This document shows, in pieces, positions 44,812-55,380 of a DNA stretch of 64,000 bases. The notes below the pieces were generated by a model that was not told the origin of the DNA, ran no database searches, and saw nothing but the letters and a program-made list of their open reading frames with translations. This DNA comes from Bog-473 sp963707835. GTDB taxonomy: Bacteria; Actinomycetota; Acidimicrobiia; Acidimicrobiales; RAAP-2. The translations under genes and the position numbers were made by a program. The DNA is taken from assembly GCA_963707835.1 (NCBI GenBank), contig CAVPRI010000002.1:1693558-1757557 (forward strand), in the 5' to 3' direction. The first letter of the stretch is position 1, and each line of letters opens with the position of its first letter.

Positions 44812-45784
44812 CTAGAAATATCCCAAAAAGCAATCTGCAGCCCGATTGCAGGAGCGCAAGCAGCGCGAAGGCATAACTGAAAGGCTTGTGTACAACGTGC
44901 CAGAGGTGAAAGACCTTCTTCGATCGGGAAAGAAACAGAATTCGCTTTGACAGCGCCGCTTCCTCCGGGCCGGCGATGGATCGCCTTTCCAGTTCGCGGT
45001 GCATGGTCTTGAAAATCCCGCCCAGGGTCGAGATAGACTCCGCTCCACCCGAGAGCGTGACGGCGAAGCCGGGCCACACGGAACACCCGTACCACGTCGA
45101 GCGACATCATGTATACGAACACCACCGGCGATGGGAATTCGTGTCAACTGCGGTTTGCGCAGGGAAGTGCGCAACAAGGGTGCGCAGTTCGTGCTTCCGG
45201 CGAGCAGCTTCTGCGCCGGCCAGCTGCTGCGTCAGGGTTTCCTGCAGTTCCTGCGCTCCTGTCATGTGAGAGCTCCGCAGCGTTTAGACTGCGCGGAATC
45301 TGAGCTGTAGAGATAGCGTCCGACAAAGCCGCTGAGCGACACCGCGAACATGATCCAGAAGGCCATGCCTGCGATTCCCTGAAACTTCAGGGTGGAGTGG
45401 AAGAGCGATGATGAAGGCGCCGTCAGCGCCCATCAGCACATGAATATCAAGCCAGTGCCGAGTGCTCCCGATGCTGGCCAAGCCACGGCCAATGCTTGCG
45501 GAGCGGATACAGGAAGATGCCTGCAGAACAGCGCGACCCCGAAGAATCCCAGGTACAATCCCACGGGGCCGCTGGGCCGTAAGAGATGGTGCTTGGGAGA
45601 AAACGGCCGTTCGATGGACGAGGAGTTTGTAGTAATCGAATCCGTAGAAAAAAATGGCCGCGTTCACCGCGATAGCCACGGCGTAAAGCAGGGAGAGGCG
45701 CACACGGTGGCGCCGTTCCGCGTCCGGGACGGCCCGGGAGACGGCGGCGGCAAGTGGGGCGGTAGCTGTAGCGTTTGCGCTCAT
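44812..45784 (-). CDS. Cytochrome-b-like integral membrane protein, frameshifted
   Basis: From ATG 45,784 the reconstructed protein has helices RLSLLYAVAIAVNAAIFFYG, PVGLYLGFFGVALF, WLDIHVLMGADGAFIIAL, LHSTLKFQGIAGMAFWIMFAVSLSGFVGRYLY and a C-terminal VFHLWHVVHKPFSYAFALLALL. Histidines in DIHVLMG, LHSTLK, HLWHVVH are placed like bis-His haem b ligands in two helices pairs. Between them is a coiled region (ELQETLTQQLAGAEAARRKHE). At least four frame changes are present. It starts at an ATGA overlap with the secreted-protein gene, so it belongs to the same operon as the multihaem cytochromes. The haem assignment is inferred. Confidence 0.65.
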
Positions 45785-46596
45785 TTCTTGGTGACCTGTT
45801 GCTCCGTGGTTACTGAGAATCTCTGATACTGCGTGAATTGGTGCAAGTTACGCCAGTGCTGCCTTGGCGTTTCCACTTCGACGCTGGCCTCGGTGGGAAA
45901 CCAGTACACCGGCTTGGAATCGGCGAACGGAACTGGCGCGAACTCAATTCTCGAACGCATGGATTTCAAACCCACATCCTGCAACGTATCTTCGATTCCG
46001 GCATCGATTCTTGCGATCATGCCGGTTTCCGGATCGATCCACGCCATTCCGCTGAGTTCGAGCGGATATTCCCTGCCCCGCAAGGCCAGTGCGGCGACCG
46101 ACCTTGTGCCGGGCACGTGCTGGAAGCTGACCTTGTTCATCACGCGGCCGTTGATCGTTTCTTCGCCGGCGAAGGTGAACCTGAAGCTGCTGGAGTACAG
46201 CGGATGAAACACCAGGAACAAGGTGGCAAAGCCATTGCTCAGCAGCATGGACCTGTTCTTCTTGTCAGTCTTGGCTACGTGGATGGGCAGGCGAGATTCC
46301 GTGAGGCTGAGGTCTCCGCCGGTGTTGCTGAAAATCACGAGGTAGTCGAAGGTGGATTCTTCCTTCAGTTCCATCTTGTCGTCTTTGCCGAGTTTCTCCT
46401 GCCGCACTCGTTCGGTGCATTTCACGTCGGAGAATTGGTCGACGAAGGCAGATACCTGGTCGCCGGTGCGCGCAAGCAGGTCGTCCAGGCGGCGCTCTTG
46501 CGGAGCTGTGATGGTGCCCCCGAAGCAAACGCCAGCCAGCGCCATCACGATGAACACGCTACGATGCAACTTCACGAGTTTTGTCCGGATTTTCAT
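45781..46596 (-). CDS. Secreted protein of the multihaem operon, unknown function
   Basis: An intact 271-residue protein with a signal peptide (LHRSVFIVMALAGVCFGGTITA) followed by an N-terminal helix region (LDDLLARTGDQVSAFVDQFSDVKCTERVRQEKL) and a beta-rich domain (YLVIFSNTGGDLSLTESRL, FAGEETINGRVMNKVSFQHV, LSGMAWIDPETGMIARIDAG, VYWFPTEASVEVETPRQHW). It has no haem motif. The layout is reminiscent of LolA-like or outer-membrane-lipoprotein-sorting folds in Acidobacteria. It overlaps both neighbours by ATGA (46,593-46,596 and 45,781-45,784). Confidence 0.7.
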   Translation of the reverse strand: MKIRTKLVKLHRSVFIVMALAGVCFGGTITAPQERRLDDLLARTGDQVSAFVDQFSDVKCTERVRQEKLGKDDKMELKEESTFDYLVIFSNTGGDLSLTESRLPIHVAKTDKKNRSMLLSNGFATLFLVFHPLYSSSFRFTFAGEETINGRVMNKVSFQHVPGTRSVAALALRGREYPLELSGMAWIDPETGMIARIDAGIEDTLQDVGLKSMRSRIEFAPVPFADSKPVYWFPTEASVEVETPRQHWRNLHQFTQYQRFSVTTEQQVTKK

Positions 46597-49137
46597 TCGC
46601 GATGTTTATTCCTCGAATCGAATCTGTAGCCAAACGAGAACATGAACTGGTCATAACTTGACTGGCCGCTGTTGAAGGTGAAATTTCCCTGGAGGTAGTA
46701 GCGCGGCCCCAGCGACTTCTCCACCGTGGCGGTGATGAAGCGGGAGCGTCCGGTGGTGGTGAGTGCGGAATTGAAATTCTGCTGCCCGGCGAGAAACTCC
46801 AGCCGCATCTCGTCGCTGAACTGCCGCGAAACAGACACGGACTCATAGGAGCCGGTGCCGAACGAACTGTTAAAGCGCGCGTAGTGGGCGTCGGCGCGAA
46901 GCTTCAGCCAGGGCAGCCTCCCGAAGGTGAGGCCATACATTTCGTTGAGCGAAGCCTTGGCGTCGCCGGTGCCGTTGCTTCGCCCCAGATTGGTGGAGAT
47001 GAAAACCTGCTTCATCACTTCGACGCGCGCCGCCCGCACTGAATCCCTGGAACAGAAACTTATCAAGCAAGCCGGTGCCGACCAGAGTGGGGTCGAAGGT
47101 GGGAATGTCGCGGAAATAGTTGTAATTGAAATCCAGTTCGACGCGCGGATGGGGATTCACCCGGAAAGTGAAGAAGTTGCGGCCCAGGCCGGGACCGGGC
47201 GCAGGCGTGGCGCTGTTTCCGCGCGGACTGTCCAATTGTGCCGACTCATAGACTCCCATGTACGGCGCTTGTACGAAACCGAATCTTCAAAGAAGACGAA
47301 GGGCCGGTCGATCGCCCAATTCACCATGCTGACGCCCGCACCAGATGTGGCGCTGTAATGTAGGGCGTTGTAGTCACCGCCTTCGAAGTTGACGAACGCG
47401 CCGCCAATCACGCGGTCCGGACTGTAGTCCCAGGAGGAAGGATCGGGGGTCGAGCCGCCGAAAATCCCCAGCGTCCTGCCCTGGCGAAAGCCTTTTACCG
47501 AAATAGCCGCCATCGATGGTATCGAGGCTGGGCGCCCAGGGAAGGTAGAGCCGCCCGAATCCCGCGACCAGGCTGGAGTTCGGATTGTCGTACGTCATGT
47601 TGAGGTGGTAAGTGCGGTTGATCAAGTCCTGCAGCGTTTGCGTTCCTGTGGCCGAGCTTTTGTGAGCCGCCCGCGCCAGTAGCCGCTCAGGTTCCAGTAG
47701 GTGCCGCCGATGCGAGTAATGTCGCCGCGAAACACCATGCCCACATCGGAACTGTTCACGTTGGTCGTGCCGTGGCTGAGGGTGTAGATGTAATCAAAGC
47801 CGATGCGGCCGCGCGCGCGATTCACAGAAGGCAGAGGCGGGCGCGGAATTTCTTCGCGCGCTTCTTCATCGAGTGTGTCGCCTTCGGTGAAAGAGATCAC
47901 CGCCGGATATTCCCGGGTCGCGCTCAGCGCACGCTGCTGCACCAGGGTTTCGGCATCGCCGGAAGAAAGGTAAGCGAGATCGCCGACTTTCACCGGCCGC
48001 TTGGGCGCATGGATGTCGGCCACCGAAGAGGTTTCGGCGACTCCGCCAATCTCAAGCTCGGCCACCACGCGAGGATCGGCAACGCTGGCGCTCTCGCCTT
48101 GCCGCGCGGGCAAGGCGTCATCGCGCACTTCGAGCTTCATCCCTTCTTTCAGGCCGGCGGCACTGCCGCCATCCAGGTAGGCAACGCCCTCAGCGACGTA
48201 TTTCACGCTGAACACGGTGTGCAGATTGGAGTCCGTCACCGCCCACAATCAACGTTGCATTGGCATCGGTAGGGGCGGGGGCCGCCGAAAGCAGCAGGCG
48301 CCGTGGTCGATTGCCGGTTCGGCAGGAGGCTGTTTTCGTTGTTGCTCACACTAGCGCTCTCTCGCTTGCTGGAGGGGACGGACGGCGCTGCCCGAAGGAA
48401 ATCCCGCCGCGGCGGCGGCGTCGTTGCCGGAAGGAGTGGTTCGCGACGGAATGATCTGTGAAGCAGTGGAAAGCAGACGTCCCGCAGAGCTCTCAGGAGT
48501 AGCGGCCCCTGAGTTAGCGCTGCTTGAACGGGCGGTGTTTACCGCAGGAGGAAGCGCCGCCACAGTAGAAGTTGTCGTTGCCCCGGGAACTGGCGCGGTC
48601 GGCGGAGGCGGACAGGTAAGGCCAGGGCGCCGAATTGTCGTTACTGCGGCATCTGAGCCGGCGCTTGCTGTTTTCGCCGGAAAATTCCGATGCGGATCCC
48701 GAGATCGCCGGGGCCATGGCTCCGCGGGAAGCTCACGCGCGCTCACCTGCGGGCTCGACCGTCAGGATGACGCGGTTGCCATCGGACTTCAGGGTGTACG
48801 GGTGTGCCTGGTCGAGGTCCAGCACGATCGCGCGCAATGGGAGGGCTGCTGCTGTGCTGCGCGGCGCGCACGCGCCGTACGCCGTTACTGTTGACCGATC
48901 TTCGTGCCGAATCGTTGCAGAGAGGTGTCCGGGGAGATCGAGCAGGATGCGGTAGGGATGCACCGCCGTATCCAGCCGAAAGCTTTCACAGGAGAACTAA
49001 GAGTGATTTCGACGCGAAGATCGCCCCGCTCGCGCGGCAGTCACGTTCTGCACGGTCGCCGGCCCGGCTGCGTTCTGCGCCGTGGCCCAGGACAACAAGA
49101 GCATCAGGGTTACAGCGTGTTTCTGAACGGCCGTCAT
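46593..49137 (-). CDS. AMIN-domain outer-membrane beta-barrel protein, frameshifted
   Basis: ATG 49,137 begins a signal peptide (KHAVTLMLLLSWATAQNAAG) and then an AMIN domain (LRVEITLSSPVKAFRLDTAVHPYRILLDLPG, LKSDGNRVILTVEPAG), a wall-binding fold also seen in secretins. A Ser/Pro/Ala-rich linker leads to VKYVAEGVAYLDGGSAAGLKEGMKL and, from residue 400 on, alternating amphipathic strands ending FNYNYFRDIPTFDP, LKLRADAHYARFNSSFG, YYLQGNFTFNSGQSSYDQFMFSFGYRF, which is a C-terminal barrel signature. Frame changes occur near 48,990, 48,350, 48,270, 47,640, 47,490, 47,270 and 47,050. The barrel is inferred from strand pattern. It overlaps the next gene by ATGA. Confidence 0.7.
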
Positions 49138-49227
49138 TCTTCGTTATCACTCGCTGGCGCTCCACCTGCCGCCTGAATTCTGCTCTCCTGCCATTTCTGC
49201 GCACAGCACGCCCGGGGCCATTCGCGC

Positions 49228-51197
49228 TTAGCCGCCGCCCTGGCCGTTCTGGTGACACTGATAGCAGTTGATGCTGTTGTAGACGTATCCACTGACGTTG
49301 TCGTGATGGAAATTGTTCGCATTGTTTCCGCCATGGCAGCCCGTGCACTGAAACACCGAATAGTCATTCGAGTTGGTATGGCAGGTCGAGCACACGTTGT
49401 TGGCCTTGCCGTGATTGGTCGGGAACGGTGAATACTGCGAGTGGTTGAAACTCGCGTTCAACCAGTTCGTTGTGCTGTGGCAGTTCTGGCAAGTCGTGGG
49501 GAAGAACTGCGGCTGCGCCTGGTGGCCGGGGTTCGTCGTGTTGTTGTAATCCGTCTGATGGCAGCCGATACAGGTCGTCGGCAGCGTCGTGTAGTTGTTG
49601 TTGACATGGCAGTCAGTGCACTGCGCGCGGCGGAACAGTGTGCGATCCCGTCAGCGGAAACGCCGTGTTGTTGTGGTTGAAAGTCGAATCCGTCCACGTC
49701 GTCGTGTCGTGGCACAGGTCGCACTGCTGAGGGAAGCCGGCCGCGGCGTGCGCTGGATTCGTAGTGCCCTGGTAATCCGTCAGATGGCAGATCACGCAGG
49801 CGTGCTGTTGAGTGTTGTAGTTGTTGTTGACGTGGCAATCCGTGCACTGCCGCGGCGGAACCGTGTGCATTCCCGTCAGGGCAAAGCCGGTGGTGGTGTG
49901 ATTGAAGTGCCGTCGGACCACTGCACGGTGTCATGGCAAGTTTCGCAGGTGGTGGGGAAGCCGGTGTGCGGCACCGGCGTGATCGCGTTGTTGTAGTCGT
50001 TCTGGTGGCAACTGACGCAGGTGGTGTTGGTCAGGTTGTAGTTGTTGTTGATGTGGCAGTCGGTGCATTGCCGCGGAGGAACCGTGTGCGACCCGGTCAG
50101 TGCGAATCCCGTACTGTTGTGATTGAACGTAGCATTGAGCCACGAACTGGTGTTGTGGCACTGGTCGCAAGTCTGCGGGAAATTGGACGTGACGTGATTG
50201 GGATTGGTCGTGCCCTGGTAATCCGACAGATGGCAGGTCACGCAGGCCGTGCTGGTGATGTTGTAGTTGTCCGTATTTCGAGTTGTGGCAGTCCGTGCAC
50301 TGCCGCGGCGGCACCGTGTGCAGCCCGGTCAGCGTGAACCCCGTAGTGTCGTGATTGAACGAGGCGTTGAGCCAGCGAGATTGTGCTATGACACTGCTGG
50401 CAGGTCTGCGGGAAGTTTGCCGAGACGTGATTGGGATTGGTCGTACCCTGAAAATCTTTGGTGTGGCACGAGATGCAGGCCGTGCTGGTCAGGTTGTAGT
50501 TGTTGTTGATGTGGCAGTCCGTGCACTGGCGTGGCGGGACGGCGTGCCCGTTGGTCAGAGGGAATCCCACTGACGAGTGGTCGAAGGCAGCGTTGAACCA
50601 GTTGTCGGTGCCGTGGCACTGATTGCAGGTGGTGCCGAATTGTGCCGAAACGTGATTCGGATTCGTTGTGGCCTTGAAGTCCACCGCATGACAGGAGTAG
50701 CAGTCGGTGGACATCGTCTGGAACTTGCTGTTGGCCGCACCCTTGTGGCAGGAATCGCAGTCCACCGCGGCGTGCGCGCCAGTCAGCGGGAAGCGGTTGT
50801 TATGCTGCTGCACCTGCTGGATGGAAACATTCCATCCCCGCACCGTATGGCACTGCTCGCAATTCGCGCCGAGCTGCCGCTTGTGAATATCGGCATGGCA
50901 ATCCTGGCAGCGCTGCCCCACGTTCGTGAACACCGGCTTGACGTGACACTGCGTGCAAGTCACCGACTGGTGCATGCCGCGCAAGGCGTACCGCGTCTGG
51001 TTGTGATCGAATTCTGGAATCGCCCGGATGGGCTTCCAGCCTTGCGTGGTGTGGCAGTTCTGGCAGGGAATGTTGAGATTGCCGTGCGGACTGTGAGTAC
51101 TTCCGTAATCCTGCCAGGATGCGTGCGCTCCCGGAACGGCAGAGATCGCCAGCACCAATGCCACAACCAGGTTGAGCACGCCCCCAGACGCCAACAT
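49228..51197 (-). CDS. Multihaem c-type cytochrome, about 25 CxxCH motifs
   Basis: ATG 51,197 starts a signal peptide (LNLVVALVLAISAVPGAHA). The mature protein of about 630 residues is a tandem array of units like FPLTGAHAAVDCDSCH and PPRQCTDCHINNNYNL followed by CISCHTKDFQGTTNPNHV; I count 25 CxxCH motifs (first CQNCH, last CYQCH). Extra histidines in FDH/FNH and NPNHV are likely distal ligands, so most haems would be bis-His and low potential. Frame changes near 50,390, 50,270, 49,905, 49,635 and 49,480 are needed to keep the array open. It belongs to the doubled-CxxCH/cytochrome c3-like class and is likely periplasmic or surface exposed. Confidence 0.9.
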
Positions 51198-51616
51198 GAT
51201 TCGCCTGCCCCACGTTCCTTGAAACAAAATTGTCCAGCGACAAAGGAAGAGAATTAATGACGAGTGGTGCAATTCGATGCCCACTGAGAATATCGAGTTG
51301 CATGCACTGCTCAAAGTTACGCAGGTCGGTTCTCGTAACATCGATGGACACACTTTCGGACATTGGTCGGATTCCCACCGGGTTCAGTATTACTAAGAGC
51401 GAAAGGTAAGTTCTGCGCAGTCTCCTGGCATTTTTTTCGTACCAGCCTTGAGGTTTCAAAGCTTTGCGGGGCGTTGCAAGGTTCAGCAAGCGAAAATGAT
51501 GAACCTAGTGGCTATTTGACTTCTAGATATATGCCGAGGAATTGTTGAAAAAGACAACGACACGAAAGTCTTACAACTTCAAGCACCCTCTAGGGCGAGC
51601 AGACGAATACGGGTTT
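51198..51616. other. Intergenic region between the two multihaem cytochrome genes
   Basis: About 420 bases without a supported gene. It is visibly more AT-rich than the genes on either side and lies upstream of the 25-haem cytochrome, so it may hold a promoter; no clear terminator hairpin was seen after the 23-haem gene. Confidence 0.5.
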
Positions 51617-53650
51617 CTAGCTGCCCGGTTTCGAGCGAGGAACCGGATTGGTCGGCCCATGGCAGGCGGCGCATTCCCTGGGCGTCGGTTTGTAGAAGAG
51701 CACGGTCTTGCCCGCGATCAGCTTCGTCAGACTTGTGACACTCCGCGCAGCGGACGTTCTGATGCGCCCCGCGCAGAGGAAATGCAGTCCGCTGCTCGTG
51801 GTCAAAGAGTGACGGCTTCCATTTCATGCTGTTGTGGCATTCAGCGCAGCGCGTAACTCCCGCCTTCTCGAACTGCTTTCCGTGGATATCCGCATGGCAG
51901 TCCTCGCAAACGGTGGGCGCTGTTTTGAAATCCACGTTGAGCAGCTTGGTTTCAAGGTTGGGCGGTTTATGGCAATCGATGCATGCGGTCGCGCGGTGGG
52001 CTCCGACCAGGGGAAACGACGTTTTGGCGTGATCGAAGCGCGACAGTTCCTTCCACGACTTGGTGGAGTGGCACGCTTCGCATCCGGCTGCTGTGCCATC
52101 AGGCCCGCGCCTGCAGCATCCGCTCCTTGAACTGGCCCTTGTGGGGGTCGGCATGGCAACTGGTGCAACCCAGTTTCTGCCAGTGGTAGATCACCGCCGG
52201 CTTGGGCTGGAACTCCGCCGATTCCTTGTGGCAGTCGGCGCAGGGCACGGCAATGTGCCCTCCCGTAAGAACAAAATGCGTTTCCTTGTGCTCGCGCCAG
52301 AGTGAAAGTGGAAGGCTTGTAGGCCTCCAGCGTGTGGCAGCGGTCGCAAGCGTTGAGGTACGGTGCGGCTGCAAACTGTGCCGCGTGCTTGTCGGCGTGG
52401 CAATCGGTGCAGCGCTCGAACTTTATTTTGAACTGCGTGTCCTTTCCTTTAGGAACGTGACACTGCTCGCACTGCAGCCGTGCGTGCCCGCCTTGCAGCG
52501 GATAGGCGCTGGATGCGTGCTCTTTCGCGGTGAAAAGGGAGGGCTTCCATCCGTTCACGGTGTGGCACGAGGCGCATTCGCCGCCACCGGGGCGCTTCGC
52601 AAATTGTCCGTTATGCGGATCGGGCTTGTGACAATCCATGCACTGCCGGAAGGCGATGGGCTTCTTGAAATCTCCGCCGGCGTGGCACTGCGCGCAATCG
52701 ACCGCGGCGTGCTTTCCTAAGAGCGGGATACTTGGTTTTGGAATGGTCAAAGCGCTCGTTCACCGCTGAAGCGAAATCTTCTTCCAGCCGCCGGTGCTGT
52801 GGCAGGCCTGGCATCCCTGGGGGAAGCTGCCGTGGTGCGGGTCGCTGTGGCAGTCGGTGCACTGGTTGAACGGAATGCCAGCGTAGCGCGGCTTGCCATC
52901 TTGGCCGGGCGTGTGGCACTTGGCGCAAGCGACCGGGGCGTGCAATCCGGTCAGAGGATAGCGCGTCTTACTGTGATCGAACTGGCCAACGTTCACTGCC
53001 TTCCAGTCCGCAGCGTTGTGGCATTGTTGACAGGTCGAGCCGAGGCGCCCGTTGTGCGGATCCTGATGACAAGTGGCACAGGCGGGAGACAGACCGAGGA
53101 AGGTGCGGCTCAGATCTTTGACCTTGATGGTAGCGCGCTCCGGCGCGCCAATGCGCGCGGGCGTATGGCAGCGATTGCACTCCAGCCCGGCGTGTTTGCC
53201 TTCCAGCGCGTAGCCCGCCTGCTTGTGATCGAAGGCCTTAACATCCCACTTGATCAGGGGAAAATCTTCGCCGTTATGATCGGAGTGACAACGCGCGCAC
53301 TCCTTGCTGGACCCAAGCTGGATATTGTAGGTAGCGTGCAAGCCTCGCCGCGCCACCACTCTGCCGGCGATCTCGGTATGGCAGTCCACACAGCGGAAGG
53401 TTGGCGTTCCGCCCAGCTTGTGGCAGGTGGTGCAGTTGGCGGCTCCGCTGAGAGACTGATGCGGACGGGCAAGCGGGCCGGGGGAAATCTGCGCCTGGGC
53501 GCTGCCTCCAAGCACCAGCAGCACAACAAAGATGGCGAGGCGAAGCCCGGGAATCCCGGCCCAACGCGCTGCAGACGCGCGGGTACGGCGAGAAAACCGC
53601 TCCCACCCACAGTGATTTCTTTTTTCCAGCGTGACGTAACCTTGCACCAA
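51617..53650 (-). CDS. Multihaem c-type cytochrome, about 23 CxxCH motifs
   Basis: ATG 53,650 begins a basic N-terminus and a signal helix (GLRLAIFVVLLVLGGSAQAQ). I count 23 CxxCH motifs, from CTTCH and CVDCH near the N-terminus to CAACH at the end. The repeats are of the type FDHSKTRYPLTGLHAPVACAKCH, QCTDCHSDPHHGSFPQGCQACH and KPDPHNGQFAKRPGGGECASCH, i.e. cytochrome c3/c7-like modules with an F-D-H distal ligand and a DPH spacer. Frame changes near 52,745, 52,310, 52,115 and 51,735 interrupt it. It is the first gene of the proposed operon and its own promoter region borders the IS3 element at 53,795. Confidence 0.9.
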
Positions 53651-53738
53651 CGCCCCTCATCCGGCAAGATACGGGTTCGCACCCATCGTTGCCAGGCACC
53701 GAGTGTTTGCAAGTTTAAAACCGATCTGCCGCCGCAAG

Positions 53739-54750
53739 CTAGTAACCGGTAGTACACCTTCGAGATGGATATTGAATGACCGTGCCGGTCAAGGTGACCT
53801 GCCCCCTGCTTTCGTTCACGTAAGAATACGACAACTTTCTGCTAGCTCCCTCTCCGGTTTGAGCCGGGATGGGGGAGCGCGAGGGGCAAGGGACGGCGTT
53901 TGAGTCCCTTGCCTCTCGCTCAGCTGTGTAGAAGCCTGCTGCCTGCGCCGCCGCAAACTCTTTCGGCGTTTGGTATCCCAAACTGCTGTGCGGACGCTCC
54001 TCGTTGTACTCGATCCTCCACGCCGCGATCTTCCGCCGCGCATCGAACAGGTTCTGAAACCAGCTCACAGTCAAACACTCTTCCCGCAGCCGTCCGTGAA
54101 AACTTTCCACCCGCGCATTCTGCGTCGGCTTGCCCGGCTGAATGTGCATCAACTCGATCTGCCGTTCCACTGCACCACGCCAGAAAATGCCGGCTGGTGA
54201 ACTCCGGCCCGTTGTCGCAGCGGATCGCCTCCGGCCCTCCCGCGCTCGGCGATGATCGCGTCCAACACTCGCGTCACTCTCCGGCTGGCAAAGCTCGTAT
54301 CCACTTCCAGCGCCAAACACTCCCGCGTATACGCATCCACCACGCTCAGCACCCGGATCGCTCGTCCGCACTCCACCGCATCGTGCACAAAATCCAGCGC
54401 CCACTCCTGGTTCGCCGAAGTCCGCGCCAGCAGCGGCTTTCCCTCGCGCACGCAATGCTTGCGCTTCTTCCGCCGGATCACCAGTCCCGCCTCCCGATAC
54501 ACGCGATGCAAGCGCTTGTGGTTCACATGCTCTCCCGCGCGGCCCAACAACACCTGCAGCCGCCGATACCCGAAGCGCGGCTTCTACCGCGCCAACTCCA
54601 CCAGCTGCGTCCGCAACGGCTCATCGCTGCGTGCGTCCGATAGCGATAACTCGCTACCGCCATCCCCATCAGCCCGCAAACCCGGCGCTCGCTCGCCGCA
54701 TACTCGCTCCGCAGCCAGTCTGCGTCCGCCCGCTGGTCTACGAGCTCCAT
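53739..54750 (-). CDS. IS3 orfB transposase, frameshifted
   Basis: From ATG 54,750 (MELVDQRADADWLRSEYAASERRVCGLMG) the frames add VNHKRLHRVYREAGLVIRRKKRKH, then QEWALDFVHDAVECGRAIRVLSVVDAYTRECLALEV (first Asp), and NARVESFHGRLREECL (Glu) with YNEERPHSSLGYQTPKEFA at the end. The second Asp lies in the DNGPEF region around 54,215, where frame changes occur; others are near 54,590. The stop at 53,739 lies past the inverted repeat, so the last 18 codons are flanking DNA. Confidence 0.82.
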
Positions 54751-55079
54751 CCGTTTTTTGCGATCACCGCCTTCAGCATCTCTTTGTCCAGGCTCAGATC
54801 CACCACCAGCTTCTTCAGCCTCGTGTTCTCATCCCGCAACTGCTTCGCTTCCTGCGCCTCGCTCACATCCATCCCGCCGTACTTCGCTTTCCAGGCGTAG
54901 ATCGTGTGCTTCGACACCCCCACTTCCCGCGCCACGTCCTCCGCCTTGCGCCCCGCCTCCAACTGTTTCAGCGCCCCGATCATCTGCGCCTCCGTGTGCT
55001 TGCTCCTCGACATGCTCCCTTCCCCTTTCCTTCGCCGAAATCATACTCAGACTTCGTGCGGAAAGCGGGGAGCAGGTCA
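53795..55079. mobile_element. IS3-family element
   Basis: Terminal inverted repeats start tgacctgccccctgctttc at 53,795 and tgacctgctccccgctttc as reverse complement ending at 55,079. The length of 1285 bp and the two overlapping frames are typical of IS3. No target duplication is obvious. It lies 145 bases upstream of the 23-haem cytochrome gene. Confidence 0.85.
54738..55013 (-). CDS. IS3 orfA
   Basis: An intact 91-residue protein: MSRSKHTEAQMIGALKQLEAG, the HTH KAEDVAREVGVSKHTIYAWKAKYGG, and the zipper EAKQLRDENTRLKKLVVDLSLDKEML. It binds the IS ends. The 13-base overlap with orfB is where frameshifting to OrfAB is expected. Confidence 0.88.
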   Translation of the reverse strand: MSRSKHTEAQMIGALKQLEAGRKAEDVAREVGVSKHTIYAWKAKYGGMDVSEAQEAKQLRDENTRLKKLVVDLSLDKEMLKAVIAKNGWSS

Positions 55080-55380
55080 TTGACACCTCTATCGCGTTCA
55101 AGGCTTGTACAGGGCTGATGAGATGAAATGCGGGGACAGGAAGCTGTGAAAGAATCGACTTTCGGAAGCTGACGAATTCGTACGCGGAACGACTTTGCGA
55201 TTAAACGCTCTACAATCGACCTTTCGCGTTCGGGTATACATTTTCGATCAGCAAAAAAAGTCTAAAAATCTGGGGAATCAGTTTTTTCACATGTCCCGAC
55301 GGGCCCGTCACCATTTTTAAATATACGCGTTCGCGTGCAGGCCGCGAACTGTGCTGGCTGGCGCGCCTTTGCCGGGGCTA
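55080..55380. other. AT-richer region without recognisable gene
   Basis: The 300 bases to the right of the IS3 hold no supported reading frame. They include runs such as aaaaaaagtctaaaaatc and ttaaatatacg and may be promoter or decayed sequence. Confidence 0.5.

Noticed and set aside
49228..53650. Regularly spaced repeats resembling a CRISPR array or tandem repeats
   Set aside because: The periodicity is protein-level CxxCH modules with variable DNA, no constant repeat and no spacer structure. I found no CRISPR array in the window.
53795..55079. IS3 insertion interrupting the 23-haem cytochrome gene
   Set aside because: The cytochrome start with its signal peptide (ATG 53,650) is intact and 145 bases away from the IS end.
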